Counted from the first letter of the stretch, positions 34,905 through 47,154 are shown. The stretch: DNA of 64,000 nucleotides from Strobilurus pachycystidiatus (GCA_019915135.1 JAHLMK010000002.1:1116001-1180000), one strand, 5' to 3'. The notes: a model not told the origin generated them from the letters alone. Translations and numbers: made by a program.

Positions 34905-36375
34905 CTACATGATCTCTTCGAAGCTGGCGAATGCCAGGTCATAGCCCCCAAACTCGTAATTGATCTTGTCCGTTCTTTTATAGGCGCCAGAGGCACCCGC
35001 GTTCCCGTTGACTGTGCCCTTGGAAACAGTCAGAGCTGTTCTGAATGCTTTCTGCGCGGCTTCAATAGGACTCTCCTCTCCATTCTCCGTCTCGTTGTCC
35101 TCGCTGGAGACGAAGAGCGTCAGACTAAGTCTTCCAGGCTGGAAGATGCGCACGACGCGTTGGATGAGCGTCTGTAGATCCGGGACTAGGTCTGAACTAG
35201 CGTTCTTTGCACGGAAGTGGGGAAGTGGCACGTTACACTCGAAGCTGGCATAAGACCAGCCGTCTTCCGGCGTGACGTGGATTGTGTAGTAGCCTTCGCC
35301 AGACTCAGGCTGGTGCGTCAAAGCCGGGTCTTGTCCCCAGTTGATCAACGCGTTGGCAGAATATCCGCATGGTGAAAATGAGTAGGCGTCTAGGGTTGTG
35401 AGCCGAGCGGGAAATATGTCGGTAATTCCCAGGTCCTGGGATAGTGATGAGGCATGTGCAGATGGATCTTCCGCTGGAGAAGAAGGGAAGAATGATTGGC
35501 GTGCGGACGGCGAAAGGTCACTCATGAGAATCTCGATGGTACAGTCTGGGAGACCGGAGCTAGCAGCGGCTGCCGCGCCCTCTGGAGGACTGGCCTCTTC
35601 GTCCACTGGAGAGGTGAGATACAGTAGCCAGTGATCGCCGTTGACTTTGCCGACAGTGTACGCTGAGCCGTTGGGGAATATGTTGTCGAGGAATTCGACT
35701 TCATATTTCCAGTCACGGTGAGGTCCAATCTGACGATCGGGGAACATGAACGATTTGCGAGAGTAGAAACACCGATACACGGTGTGCATGTTGGCGTGGA
35801 CAGCCGCGATTTCAAGGATGCGGGGAAGGCCAAGCAGATTGAGTGTAGTCCCGCATGTCTTCAGAATGACGCGGTGAGGCGATACGAATAGAGATGATTC
35901 ACTGGATGACGGGTCAAAAAGGTGTGAGAGTGGAAAACGTTACAAGTCACCTAAGGAGGTACGCATCCATTTCGGCGCCTTCTACAACACTCAGAACTTT
36001 GCATTTGACAATGTCTAGCATGTCCTCCCATATCTTTCTGTCTATCTTTCGAAGGCCTGTCTTCCCGTCCGCGGAAGATTGAGCGTCGGGCACGTCTGCT
36101 TCTGATTTGCACATCCACAGTTCTAGTAGTTTCTCGGGACCTGACTGAGCGGTTAGATGGGTACTGAGGCGTATGTTGTGCGTGTACGACAGTATTAGAA
36201 TTTTGAATGAAGGAAAGGAAGAAGCGGCTTAACGGGAGCTCGCGGACGTAGTAGATGTTTATAAAGGATTGAACAAGAACCCACCCTCGAACGGTGCGCC
36301 ACACATAGCAGATGTGAGCTCAGAGTCGTCTGGGATGACGAGCAGCTTGTCAGGGCCTTGCACTGGTATAGACAT
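34905..36375 (-). CDS. SPE2: S-adenosylmethionine decarboxylase proenzyme
   Basis: Makes decarboxylated SAM, the aminopropyl donor for spermidine and spermine. Start ATG 36375 (MSIPVQGPDKLLVIPDDSEL). Conserved: FEGPEKLLELWM, the self-cleavage site YLLSESSLFVSPHR (cut before the Ser that becomes the pyruvoyl group), LKTCGTTLNLLGLPRILEIA, the loop NMHTVYRCFYSRKSFMFPDR, and near the end FSPCGYSANALI and YYTIHVTPEDGWSYASFECN. Introns follow FEG (about 110 bp) and lie within the processing-site Ser codon. Final residues FASFEEIM, stop at 34905-34907. All catalytic landmarks are present. A possible upstream ORF lies in the leader. Confidence 0.95.
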
Positions 36376-36462
36376 GTTGGTTTGATCAAAATAACGAGCC
36401 GTGATCCCTAGAGAAAGCGAAATGGTGAAAAATCAAGACCGGGTGGTCGTCGATGTACGATG

Positions 36463-36513
36463 CTATCGAGGAGAGGACGAATAGACGGAGGCTGGTGACT
36501 GTCGTGGATGCAT
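36463..36513 (-). promoter_or_regulatory. Possible upstream ORF in the SPE2 leader
   Basis: Going 5' from the SPE2 start, the first ATG met is at 36511-36513. It opens a 16-codon frame (MHPRQSPASVYSSSPR) closed by TAG at 36463-36465, 87 bases before the main start. SAM decarboxylase mRNAs of animals and plants carry small uORFs that repress translation when polyamines are high; the same role here is inference and depends on the transcript starting upstream of 36513. Confidence 0.4.
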
Positions 36514-36561
36514 GAAAAGAAGGGTTGCTTTGACAGATTAGGAAATTCAGACGATCGTGCT

Positions 36562-36591
36562 TGTCGATTAGATTAGATCAACTCACGTGGA
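36562..36591 (+). repeat. 30 bp direct repeat, copy 1
   Basis: The block tgtcgattagattagatcaa followed by ctcacgtgga recurs at 37589-37618 with only the two bases 'ct' changed to 'tc' (28 of 30 identical). Both copies hold a CACGTG-type core, flanked as (c/t)cacgtgga. Confidence 0.75.
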
Positions 36592-37588
36592 CAAAATTTC
36601 CCATCTCCTGGAGTTGGTGTGGCGTCAACCTCTTAGCCCTCGGGCCTCTTTGTGCCTTACGATTATTCACTATCCCTGCTATGCACTTCCTAGATGCTTT
36701 TGCTAGGCTGAACTCTATTTTTTGCCGGAGCTTGTTCCGTCTACCTTCCTCGTCTAGCTATCGAGCATGCCCTCCATACTCGCTATGTCGCAGCGATCAA
36801 GGTTCAGGCCATTCTCGTGATTGCTTTGGGAACAATTCTTCACTCTACTAATCCTCGTCTCATCAACTACGCTTACGTACATCACTGTCTATCGTCATCT
36901 GCCTCAATCTCATAGCCATTGGTATGTTGTTCCTCTAAACTATCTACATACTGCATGGTAAGCCAATTCAGCGGCTATGGTGACTGCTGAGAAGGCGCCC
37001 AAGATGATGGCTACGATACTGCTGACATCACCACTTGCTTATGATGGCAGTAACTTACTATGTCCGTCGGATCTGTTTGAGGCGGTGGTCGGTGGTCGAT
37101 ACGTCTGTTTCCATCCCCTATCCACGGTTTGTGCTCTACTTCTATTTTCGTATCATCTTTGATCTTTCTCGGCAGACAAAATGCTCATCGATGAAGGGAA
37201 AGCGTTGTAAGTACTCCCCAATCTGGCGTGCACAGGCTTTGATTGTCCTTCCTGGCATGGCAACTGATTCTTGTCCCAGACTCTTAGACTGTGTTCAACA
37301 ACTTCAGCACCGTTGTACTGCTGTACAGGTGCCTACTGTTCAATTTTTTACAAAATTGTCAGGACATTCATTGTCTTTACAATCAACCTTCAGAGCATTA
37401 CAGGTGTGAACGATTGTCTTCGAACATCGTTGAGTTTGGCTGTGAGACTAGCTCAGCATCAACTTCCTTCAGCGATGTGCACGACCTGAACATGGTGCAA
37501 ACTGATCAGTTGCTTCTGTCCCTTGTCATCAGTAGCAGTTCACCTAGTGGAATTTTTGTGAACCGAGCGCGCTTGGTGTGGGTCGAAT
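36592..37588. other. 1 kb with no intact gene, between two 30 bp repeats
   Basis: No supported gene. Several short frames on the plus strand translate to hydrophobic stretches (for example RFVLYFYFRIIF near 37128 and FYKIVRTFIVFTINLQ near 37348), as a decayed multi-span membrane-protein gene might, but no in-frame joins hold. The stretch is more AT-rich than its surroundings. Confidence 0.4.
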
Positions 37589-37618
37589 GTCGATTAGATT
37601 AGATCAATCCACGTGGAT
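37589..37618 (+). repeat. 30 bp direct repeat, copy 2
   Basis: Partner of 36562-36591; it lies 59 bases upstream of the DUF1279 gene ATG and so probably sits in that gene's promoter. Confidence 0.75.
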
Positions 37619-37676
37619 AAGAGTCCATCAATGCATCGGCAGTGCCGAAGACGTCCGTTGTCCGACTCCCGTCACC

Positions 37677-38336
37677 ATGTCGCGCAGGCTCCTGCGCCTC
37701 CCAATCTTGCGAAACTTTGTTCCTCGCGTTACAGCGCCTGTTCTACCTCTCACGAGGCACTCCGCACTCACCAATACTCCTAGAGCGACACATTCGCGTC
37801 TATTCTCGAATTTCCCTGCACGTCTCTCACCCCCTCCGTCTCCTTCTGAGGGCTCGTCCCAGCATACACTTCCCCCCAACGCATCCTTCTCCGAGAAATT
37901 AAAACACCTCATCAAATCCTATGGCTGGTATGCCCTCGGCGTATACCTCGTCTTGGGTGTCATTGACTTTGGTGTCTCCTTTGCCGCCATAAACCTCATC
38001 GGCGCCGAGCAAGTCTCCCATGCCGTGGCGACAGTAAAATCGACGGTGATGGGACTTGTCATGACACCACATGCAATCGAGCCCGGACGGGAGGAGATGG
38101 ACGCAACGGTGAACGCAACAGGTGGAAACGAGGGCCTATACGCAATGATCGTGTTGGCCTATACCATTCACAAAACCGTGTTCGTTCCTGTACGCGTTGG
38201 ACTAACGGCCGGTCTGACCCCTCGACTGGTATGGTGGTTGAGACGGCGGGGATGGGCCGGCGGTGCGGGAACGATACGGGCGGCAGAGGAGATGAGGGAG
38301 AAACTCAATCGGAGACGTTCTAGAGACCGGTCATAG
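37677..38336 (+). CDS. Mitochondrial DUF1279 / FAM210-like membrane protein
   Basis: Intronless, 219 residues from ATG 37677 (MSRRLLRLPILRNFVPRV). The first 50 residues are rich in Arg, Ser and Leu with almost no acidic residues, as in a mitochondrial presequence (processing may occur near HSRLFSNFP). The DUF1279 domain follows: LKHLIKSYGWYALGVYLVLG with VIDFGVSFAAI (first membrane helix), then AMIVLAYTIHKTVFVPVRVG with LTAGLTPRLVWWLRRRG. The C-terminus is a basic coiled segment (AAEEMREKLNRRRSRDRS). Relatives such as FAM210A are mitochondrial inner-membrane proteins linked to translation; the role in fungi is poorly known. Confidence 0.88.
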   Translation: MSRRLLRLPILRNFVPRVTAPVLPLTRHSALTNTPRATHSRLFSNFPARLSPPPSPSEGSSQHTLPPNASFSEKLKHLIKSYGWYALGVYLVLGVIDFGVSFAAINLIGAEQVSHAVATVKSTVMGLVMTPHAIEPGREEMDATVNATGGNEGLYAMIVLAYTIHKTVFVPVRVGLTAGLTPRLVWWLRRRGWAGGAGTIRAAEEMREKLNRRRSRDRS

Positions 38337-38636
38337 ATAATTGGATTTGGACGGTGAGCGGCCATGTTCCAACTCATGTAGCGCTGTCGTACTCATTGCC
38401 GAACAGTGGACTATCAAAATATAAGTCAGTTCCAGTTAATATTCTGCTTGTGCAGGAGGGAATGCTCTACGGCGTCGTCTTTAGCTGTAATCACTATAAC
38501 TTATAATTTACTTGCCCTCTTGATTGTCGAGATCTCGGCTAGCCATAAGTTCAAGTAGGCAAGTGTTCTTGAACTTTCAAAACGCGGCAATTTCAGATAT
38601 GCCACATGACGTAACTCTTCCTTTCCTTCGACCTGC

Positions 38637-41600
38637 ATGGCGCGGCGGGTCCAGGAAGATTCTCCTCCGCGAATGCGACACCGCGCCAACACGACCTTTA
38701 CATTCTTACGCCGGAAGGAAACACCCACGACACCCACATCGCCTCCGCCCACCCCGCTCACTGTGCCCGCCTTGCTGACGGCGCTGTCCACACCATCGTC
38801 CGCGCCGAACCTGAGCTATGCGCGCTCCCTAGTCAGCTACAACCAACACACTCTCCACTACCTCCATGTACAGCATTGCTGTCAATACTAAACACGTTCT
38901 GCGAAAACCATGCACCAACAGCGCTGCAAGTATTGGGATTTGACATACTGTCGGCGTATTGGGAAAACCAAGAAGCACGCAGTCTGGGGACGGCGGACCG
39001 GCTGATATTCTTCTCTTTGTTCCTTGGATCATCCATTTCCTGGAGCAAGGAACTATGGGAACCGCGCTTCAAGGCGTTGCGATCACTGAGCAAGTTTGGC
39101 ACAGAAATTGTGGGCAACGAAGTGCGATTCCTGGAATTGCTCAAGGGATGGATCAACGGCGCGTTCGAGGGACTCGGTGGAGACCACACAGAAGACTTCG
39201 AGCGTGAGAGGAGCATCGGCATCCTCGCCGAATTTCTGACTAGCATCGCGGACAACCAGCAGATCGCAGCGAGAGTACCGGCCCATGAGCTTGCCTCCGT
39301 GGTGCAGTTCTATGCCACACTGGTCGACAAATACATTCCTCTTTCTCTTCCCGCTCCACCACCGGAGACCCATCGGCGACATCCTAGCAGTATGTCAATT
39401 CCATCCGCGAGCCCAGTCATACCCAAAACGTCGGGGGACATTGCCATTAAATTCTATCTCGCGCATCTCCAGCGTTCCAAGAACATACTTGCAACGTCTT
39501 TATCCTCTATTCTTCCGGTCTTATTCCGAGCTTTGGCATCCTCACTTGCTCCCCTTCCTCGCCTCTCAGTAAAATCCACTCCCCTTCCTCCTCCCTACAC
39601 ACACAGCTTGCAGAGTTTCTCTCGAAACTTTTGAACAGCTCCCTTGCGTCATCATCTCTAAACGTTCTCAAAAAACACCTCTACCCCCCTTGTCAATCCT
39701 CCGCCTCCACATCCTCTCTGAACTCTTCCCCCTTCCACCTCTTGACCGCGCTTGGAGCTCACCGCACTCTGCGCAATTACATCCGCCGCACGCTTACAGC
39801 ACGCTTAGCCCGCGTGTACATAGACCGGCAGGCGTCGCTAAACTCGACACACGCGGGTGTACCTGCAGATCTAGATGTGTCCGAAGAAGTCATGGGGCGC
39901 GCCTTCAGCCTGGGTGGCTGGGATGCTGCACGCCTTGGCCCTGCGCTCGCTGACAGTGTGCTCAAATGGATCGAATATGAAAACAGAGAGGAACAGGAAC
40001 ACATCCTGGTCGAGGTCGCTGGTACTGTCAAGGACATCTTGCAGGAGTTGGACGAACGGGATGAGGAGTTCTCCGTCCTCGAGTATGATGAGGGTGCGGC
40101 ATTGGGTCAGACGATGTATAACCTGGCATCTTATGTCCTCAAGTTTGTGTACGTGATTATTCCATTATTTCTTTCGTTTACTTATGGTCTCTCAAGTAAC
40201 AATGATGGCACGCCTTTCACTTTGCAGATAACCCATCCGAATAGCCCACCTACCCCGCTACTTCGAAATCTGGCCTCTCTCCTCTCGCCGTTCCGATCGT
40301 CCTCCTTTACACCACCGCTCTCAGCGACCCTGCTCCTCATCTCCCCTCATCTTACCGACCAAGTAACATCTTCTCTTCCTCCCCATCTCAATATAACTCC
40401 CGCGCACCCCGAGTGGCTTACTACATGGGCTCATCTCTTGTCCAACAAAGCCATGGTGGGGAGTGAGCGGCCGGCAACAACCAAATCCGTTATGAAGTGT
40501 CTATGGGATGTTTATGAAAGCGTCAGAGACATGGACGCTTATCGCCGCGCTCTTGCTAATGTTGTCCTCGAATATGCTCAAAATGAAGTCCAAGGAGATG
40601 TGACCTCAGTGTGGCGCATCCTAGGTGACGAGATCGTCATGCGAGATCCTGACGAAGCCCAGCCGCTTCTGGATCTGCTGGTGAAGTTCTCTTCAATACC
40701 GTACGATGTGTTGCCACAGAGTCCCTCGACTCATGGACCGACTGTTTCGCTCGGAGAGTCTACTTCACGATCGCCGTCACTTTCGACCGCAACGCCTACA
40801 CCCACCCTTTCACGCTCTCACTCGGCCTATCGCTCTGCAGAACGCGATGTCAGCGTCATGTCCATATTCTCTTCCCTCACATCCAGTTCCCGAAACACTA
40901 GTCAAACACTGCCAACACCGCCTACTCCCACTTCTTCTTACCCTCCCATTATCGAAACACCTCCTCCGCCACTTTCGCTTGGAGCCGTCAATGCTTTAAT
41001 CAGCACCTTCGCTCAGCTTGTCTTCACCCCATATCTGGGTGTCTTCGAAAGTGTCGTTTCGCTGGCATTAAACATCTATGACATTCTGCTCCAATTGTTA
41101 GCGAATTCCTCGACTGAACCTCGTGTGGCGCTGGCGATATTGGCATTCCTCATGCGCATGCGGGCTGACCGTGATCATCGCATCTTTCATCCTTCGCGGG
41201 AAGGAGAGGAGCAAGGCGCGCGCTCTCAAGTGGAGGCACTGGCATCTAGCATCGAGCGTCTTCAAGTCCAACCCCTGTTAGAGGAGCAAGGAAGAAAGGT
41301 CTCGGGAAGTGACGCGATAACTGAGCTCAGAAGAGCGCGGGCCAAGATGCCACGCGGGAGGAGCACTTCCAGAGCTGCACGTTCATCGTCACGGACAAAC
41401 CCCACTCAGAAGGAACTCGATCCGTTGTGGGTGGTCAACACCTTGGTTCTGGCAGGTATTCATGTTTCTTCTGACTTATCACCATGATTAGCTAACCTTC
41501 AAGTAGAAGAGACCACGTTTCCCGTTGATATTCCGAGCGAATGTCTCGTCACCTATGATCCAGATGGTCCGGACAATGTTCCCGTCCTTCCCATTTCCGC

Positions 41601-43960
41601 GTACCTGAGTGTACTGTGCGACCTGCTGGAGAACAAAAACCAACTGGCAGATCCACACATCCACTGGGAATTAACGAGTTACGTGTTGGTCCACCTCCCT
41701 TCGCAGTTGACGAACAAGCATCTGTGGTGCGGCCCAAAAACGCGGGTAGTCATCTCGCGGTTGCTGTCGATATTGTGCTCACTGGAGGGCAACTCGGGGT
41801 GGAGCCAGCATGCCAACGGGCGTTCCCTTTTGTACCCAATCTTCACCGTCTTGATTTCGTTCCGGCGTTCATTTTCGACGTCGCCCACACTCGCTCATGG
41901 TCTCGTAGCCGCTCTTTTATCCGGTCTCGACGTCGCGCCACGCATCTGTCTTTCTGCTCTCAGCTTGGCTGCTTTCGAACTTCCTGCGTCTGTCACGAAG
42001 TACATGTCCCCAATACTGGAAAAGCTCTCTCGTAACATGAGTAGCCCATCCATGGCCGTGCACATATTGGCCTTCCTGAATATGGTGGGTACCGATAGTG
42101 GTGGTAGTGGTATGAGCAATGGGGTGGGGAGGAACCTCAGAGAGGAGGAGTGGCGTATGGTGTTCGGAGTGGCGTTGAAATATCTGCAGCATCATCATCG
42201 CGGAAGTGAGGATAGGGAAGGACTTCCGTGGGATCTTGCCCACCACGTTCGCAACCTCTCCTTTGGGACAACATACGTCTGGTTCCTTTCGCTGAAGTTA
42301 GCTGACCGACCACAACATGTTCCATTCATCACACGCCAGCTACTGTTGGCCGGTCGCGTGGATGACGCTACGGAAGTGTGCTTTGATTGGCTGGCGCGGT
42401 ATACTTATGCCAGTGCAGATCCACGGCCTGCCAACTCGCTATTGTCTGACATCGTCGTTGGTCCGAAACCGAGTGCCTCTGAGAAGACGTGGATCGTCGC
42501 GAATTCGGTTGTAACGATACGCGCTCTGGCGCCTCCGAGGGCTGGTTGGATCGAAGTCCTCTCGCGCAGACCATCTGGATACACACGACTTTTGTGTCGG
42601 CTTGAAAATGCTCCAATGGTCGGTCCGGGGGATGTCGGTGCGGATCTGGTCAGCGTAGGAGCAGCCTTAGTTGAAGGGCGGAGTCCGCCTGCGGTCAGTG
42701 ACGACCATCTGGCGGTAAGCACTCGTTGCACGATACCAGGCAAATCTAACAATTGTTTTCTAGCACGACGAAGTAACAGACATATTGGCCCATGATGAGG
42801 ATGGTGATGACGAAGGCGGAGATGCCCTTCCGCGTCCGGATCCAATTACGGGCTATGTCTGGAGCAGAACAGCGCCGTCTCAACGGAGAAAAGACGTGGC
42901 TGTCGATCCTGCCTTCCTTGCCCTACAACTTTCTTCGTATCCTGCCCCTGCCCTCGCATCTACTTTGCATCCATCCCTACCATCCCCGACGCCTCTATTG
43001 GTTCCACCCAGCCAAGCTGCAAATATGTCACGCTTCCTCACATCTCTTGACCGCCTCCCTGTCATCGATACCCACAAAGTGGGTGTACTTTACGTGGCAC
43101 CTTCACAGACTACAGAAACACAAATTCTACTCAATACGCACGGTTCACCGGCGTACACTCGCTTTCTGTCAGGCTTGGGCCGTTTAATTGATTTGAGAGG
43201 TCAAATGGACGTTTACGCTGGGGGACTCGACCCAAACGAAGATGGTCCCTACGCGTACGCTTGGTGGGACGATATTGGTCAGATCTTGTGGCATGTCACC
43301 ACCATGATGCCTGTCCCGCGCAAACGGTGCAGCGCTGCAGGCGCAGCCGATCATGGGGATGTGAAAGAGCATGAAGAAGGGGCGGAGGAGGATAGCGAAG
43401 AAACCGACGAAGAATACCAATCTCGAGTCAATGAGTCTGTCAATCGCAAGAAGAGCCATGTAGGCAACGACCATGTGCGCATCGTATGGAACGACAGCGG
43501 AGCGCCATACTCGTTCGACACCCTCCAAACTCAGTTCCAATTTGTGAACATCGTCATCTCTCCACATTCACCGAGCCCAAATCCGTCAGCTTCTACCCCT
43601 CCACCGTCCACCTCGCCACATGAGAATGCATACTTTCATTTGACACTCCAGCGTGCCCCTGGTATGCAGCCCTTTAGTGCGCTGTGCTCTCCGGAGACGA
43701 ATGGTATGCTGGTAAGCGAAGCTGCGTTGCCTATTGTGGTACGAAGGCTCTGTTTGTTGGCGGATTGGTATGCTGTTGTGTACTCTCAGACAAAAGGAGG
43801 TGGAGATAGCGAGTCCAGGACAAACTGGATGGAACGTTTGGATGCTATCAGGCGATTCAGACAGAAGTGTGAGGGTAGTAGTGCTGCGCCCGTGGAATCA
43901 CCGACCGATGGTGTCATGGACCAGCTAGGATTTAGGGACTTTACTACCGCCTTTGGTTGA
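38637..43960 (+). CDS. TSC2: Tuberin (TSC2) homologue, Rheb GTPase-activating protein
   Basis: Very large protein (about 1,700 residues) of helical repeats ending in a Rap/Rheb-GAP domain. Exon 1 starts MARRVQEDSPPRMRHRANTT at 38637. Introns: GTAAAATCC..CACACAG near 39570-39610 (joins PRLS to LAEFLSKLLNSS), GTGTACGTG..TTTGCAG near 40147-40227, GTATTCATG..CTTCAAG near 41456-41506, and GTAAGCACTC..TTTTCTAG near 42716-42764. The GAP domain has DTHKVGVLYVAPSQTTETQI, DVYAGGLDPNEDGPYAYAWW, the catalytic 'asparagine thumb' helix KKSHVGNDHVRIVWNDSG and FQFVNIVISPHSP. TSC2 with TSC1 turns off Rheb and so TORC1. Near 38840-38870 the frame must shift by one base to join 'NLSYARS' with 'THSPLPP..LLSILNTFC'; no intron fits, so there is a true frameshift or an assembly error. 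Confidence 0.9.
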
Positions 43961-44368
43961 GTGGCTCACATGCATGTATTTCTATGTTGCATTTCTTAGT
44001 CAGGGCTACAGGTTGTACGTGTGTGCGACTGCTAATGTTTGAAAGCGCTTTTGTCTTGGTTGAGATACCAACATCAACGCAGCTATACTTACCTGAGTTA
44101 TCCATGGGGACATTGATTATATCACCGTGGCCAGAAGTGCTTCAACTTCAAGAAACTAGCGATTTCACTGCCGATTGCGCACGTCCGCGCGCTTCTCTAT
44201 CCAAGAAATCAAGAACTCTGTGTACTACACAGCTACTGTATCAAGTAGTGAGGTTCAATGCGCTCGCGCGTCTCGACCAAGTCATACTGATATCACGTGA
44301 GTCATGGCATGGCGCGTCTGGCAAAAGGTCCGAAGAATCCCTGCTTGAATTGCTTCCCTCCCACCATC
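43961..44368. other. Intergenic, no gene seen
   Basis: A 408 bp gap between TSC2 and SPC25, both on the plus strand. Only the SPC25 promoter is expected here. Confidence 0.45.
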
Positions 44369-45262
44369 ATGGCGCACACACTCCGCGTGCCACAAATTGA
44401 CCTCGCATCTGTCATTATTTCGGACGCACCGACCATTGATCTCAAACTCAAGCCCTATGAGAACGCCACTCGCAACTTCATCAAAGCTGTCACGACGTAC
44501 AAGAACCAGATCGTCAACGAGGAGACGGATGCCCGGGCGGTGTATGCTTCTGAAAAGAAGAGACTGTCGGAGAGGGCGCACGCAGTGGAGACAGAGACGA
44601 ATCAATGTAAAGTGAGAGAACTGGAGCTGGCGAAAGGTGTGTTTATGTCAATCCTCCTTTTGTTGCGCGTCTGACTGGCATGGTGTCACAGAGCTTGCCA
44701 AGGAAGCAGAGGAGAGAAAGGATGCGGAAGTGTCTGTGGCGACGTTCAAGCGCCAGCTGGCGTCCCTCAAGGAGAAATGCGCCGCCATCGACAGCGAGAT
44801 CGAGCAGTACCGAGCGATTGTGGGCAACCTTGAACGAGGTGTGGTTGGTTTGTTCGTCTTCTTGCCAGTCTTATTCACATTTTCAGAACGACATCGAGAA
44901 CGCAATACGCTCATGACGCATGCAACGGGAGCCCAACCGGATATACAAACACTGGAAAAGGCACTGGCATGCGTGATAGAGGGCTTGGAGAACGACCAGC
45001 TTCTCGTGCGGTTCTGGTCCATCGATCCCAATCGCCTCGAACGCGAATTCACGTTTGTGTTGGACGTTGGCGGGCCTGGCTATAAAGGTGTGCGGATATC
45101 TCTTTGTCGCTGAGATGAGCTAATCCGTATGCCCTAGTGTTGACGTCCTCTCCGCCGCTGCCGACCCTTCCTGTCCTGGTAGACACACTGAACCAGTCGA
45201 AGGACATCTATTGGTTCATCCTAGCCATGCGCCAGGCCTTTGTCAAGCTCGTCTCTCCATGA
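44369..45262 (+). CDS. SPC25: Kinetochore protein Spc25 (Ndc80 complex)
   Basis: Partner of Spc24 at the inner end of the Ndc80 complex, which links kinetochores to microtubules. Start ATG 44369 (MAHTLRVPQIDL). Exons give a long coiled coil (YENATRNFIKAVTTYKNQIV, then KRLSERAHAVETETNQCKV, then FKRQLASLKEKCAAIDSEI), then ERERHRERNTL after an intron that splits the codon following 'NLER', and a globular C-terminus LVRFWSIDPNRLEREFTFVL with DVGGPGYK, VLTSSPPLPTLPVLVDTLNQ and YWFILAMRQAFVKLV. The order coiled coil plus RWD-like end with 'REFTFVLDV' and 'FI..R.AFV.LV' is typical of Spc25. Stop TGA 45260-45262. Confidence 0.9.
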
Positions 45263-45560
45263 CATCCCCATCCCGTAGTCTTTATTCAGTATTTATCATG
45301 TATCGCTAGATTCACTTGTCTATCTATTTGCTCCATCCCTCCCTTTGGCGTACTGCTTGGACAACCTCGATTACTGTCTTCGTTACGAAACTGACGAAAC
45401 TCGATATTGCTGAAATGGATGGTGAGATCCAGGAAGAGGCGGATACAAGAAATTAGTGTCAGTGCTGAGATATTTGACTTATCATCCTCCCAGCCCACCG
45501 GACGGTCTCTAATTGCAATGACCGGAAGACAGATTATATTCCACATATTGGCACCGTAAA

Positions 45561-47017
45561 TCAAGCCGCGCCTACTTCGCGTATTCTAAATTCCCAATAC
45601 CTCTTTCTGACGACGTCGTGCTTGTCCGCGAGGAGCTTCCAAAGCTGCAAAGGCTATCAGTAAAGCGAAAGGAAGAAAAGCCACAGAAAGCTTACGTCGA
45701 TTGCACTCTGTTTGTCCGCGTCTGGTCCGTCTCTCTCATAGATATCGGCAAGGAACTCCAATCCTTGGACGGATGGTAGATCCGCTTCTGGGCCAGGGGG
45801 AGGGTTCTCGACATCGACGATATCGCGACGGCCCGAAGTGTCTAGAAACCATGATTGATGACTGTTGAAGAGGAAGGAGGGAAAAAGTAACAACCTTCCG
45901 ATGGGCTTACATACAGGCGAACAAAATCCTTCACTGACGCGTAAGGAACAGCGTTCCGGTCGAGGACGCCGCGGAGGTAATTCCAGGAGGATGGATTGTT
46001 TGGCGCCAGGGAAATCTGGTGCTTGGTGTATCTGGAAAGAATCAGCAAGAAGCGGTCGGACTTCAGATAACTACTCACATAACTTCTCGTCTTAGGATAC
46101 GGTCTTTCTCGGTGGCAGATATACCTCCAGCGCGACACCAAATCACAAAGAAACGATGGTGCCATGCCGAGTTATTCCTCACGTCGTCGCTGATCATGCG
46201 CTCGACCCAGTCTAGCTCATTCTCCCAAATCGAGGTAGTCGCTGACACCGAATGTAAGAGAACCTTCGATTGAATCTGGGAGATGCTGTACTCACCATCG
46301 GGGTTGATATAGCTTAGTAACCATTGCCTGTAGCTCCAAGTGTGGTAATTCTTGGTATCTGCCTGGAGAGACTGGGCTAGGAACGAGAGTTCCTCTTGGA
46401 GAAGCTTAATCGTTTCCGCATCACTCGGAACGCCTTCAAGGTCGGCGTCGTCCTGCGACGGTGAAGAGCCGGAGGCGGATTGGGAGAGATGGGTGATGAG
46501 AAGACGTCGGTGGTGCCATACCTACGAGAAATATGAGAAAGGGGGTACAGACGCCATGGATGGTGAACGTACCTGGTAGTTCTTGAGATGCCTGACGGCA
46601 ATGGGATCCATGTACCTCAGCTCTTCACGGAGGGATTTATTGAGAGCAATAAGCGTCTCATAACGATATTGCCTTCATGAGAAAGCCAAGGATTAATGCT
46701 TGCTATTGTCTTATGAAGTAAGTGAAACAAGACGTACCAAGCACTATAATGAGCGGGGTTCATCCCAATGACTTTCTCCGTCAGTTCGAGGGCTCGTTCA
46801 GTCCTCTCCCCACTCTTCACTATCGCGCGGAAATAGTTTGTGGCGTCCTTGTCTGGTTGCGCGTTGAGACCAAGACAATAGAAAGGACGAAGGACAACAA
46901 ACATTCATCGTCGTACATGATTGGTGCCAGAGGGTTTACGCCTTCATACTGTTCGAGAGGGACGACATCGCTCCATTCTGGTCGTTCAGAGTAGAATACA
47001 ACCTCAGACGAGACCAT
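45561..47017 (-). CDS. RAM2: Protein farnesyltransferase / GGTase-I alpha subunit
   Basis: Common alpha subunit of CaaX farnesyltransferase and geranylgeranyltransferase I, which lipidate Ras/Rho-type GTPases and fungal pheromones. Start ATG 47017 (MVSSEVVFYSERPEWSDVVP). Five PFTA (helical) repeats are seen: MNPAHYSAWQYRYETLIALN, RHLKNYQVWHHRRLLITHL, DTKNYHTWSYRQWLLSYI, VRNNSAWHHRFFVIWCR and APNNPSSWNYLRGVLDR. The end reads GLEFLADIYERDGPDADKQS then LWKLLADKHDVVRKRYWEFR before TGA 45561-45563. At least seven introns. The first two repeats sit in separate short exons. Well supported. Confidence 0.93.
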
Positions 47018-47154
47018 GGTGGTGGAAGCAGATTAAGATGATCTGATCACCTGACGTCACAAAGCCGGCGCGACTGGCGCAGGACACTGGACAGTAGCAT
47101 TCCAAAGCTTATACATTGCTACGAGCTAATATACAGGTATTCATTTGAGTTGTA

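Noticed and set aside
36592..37588. Possible membrane-protein gene
   Set aside because: Hydrophobic fragments in several frames could not be joined with splice sites; at most a decayed gene.
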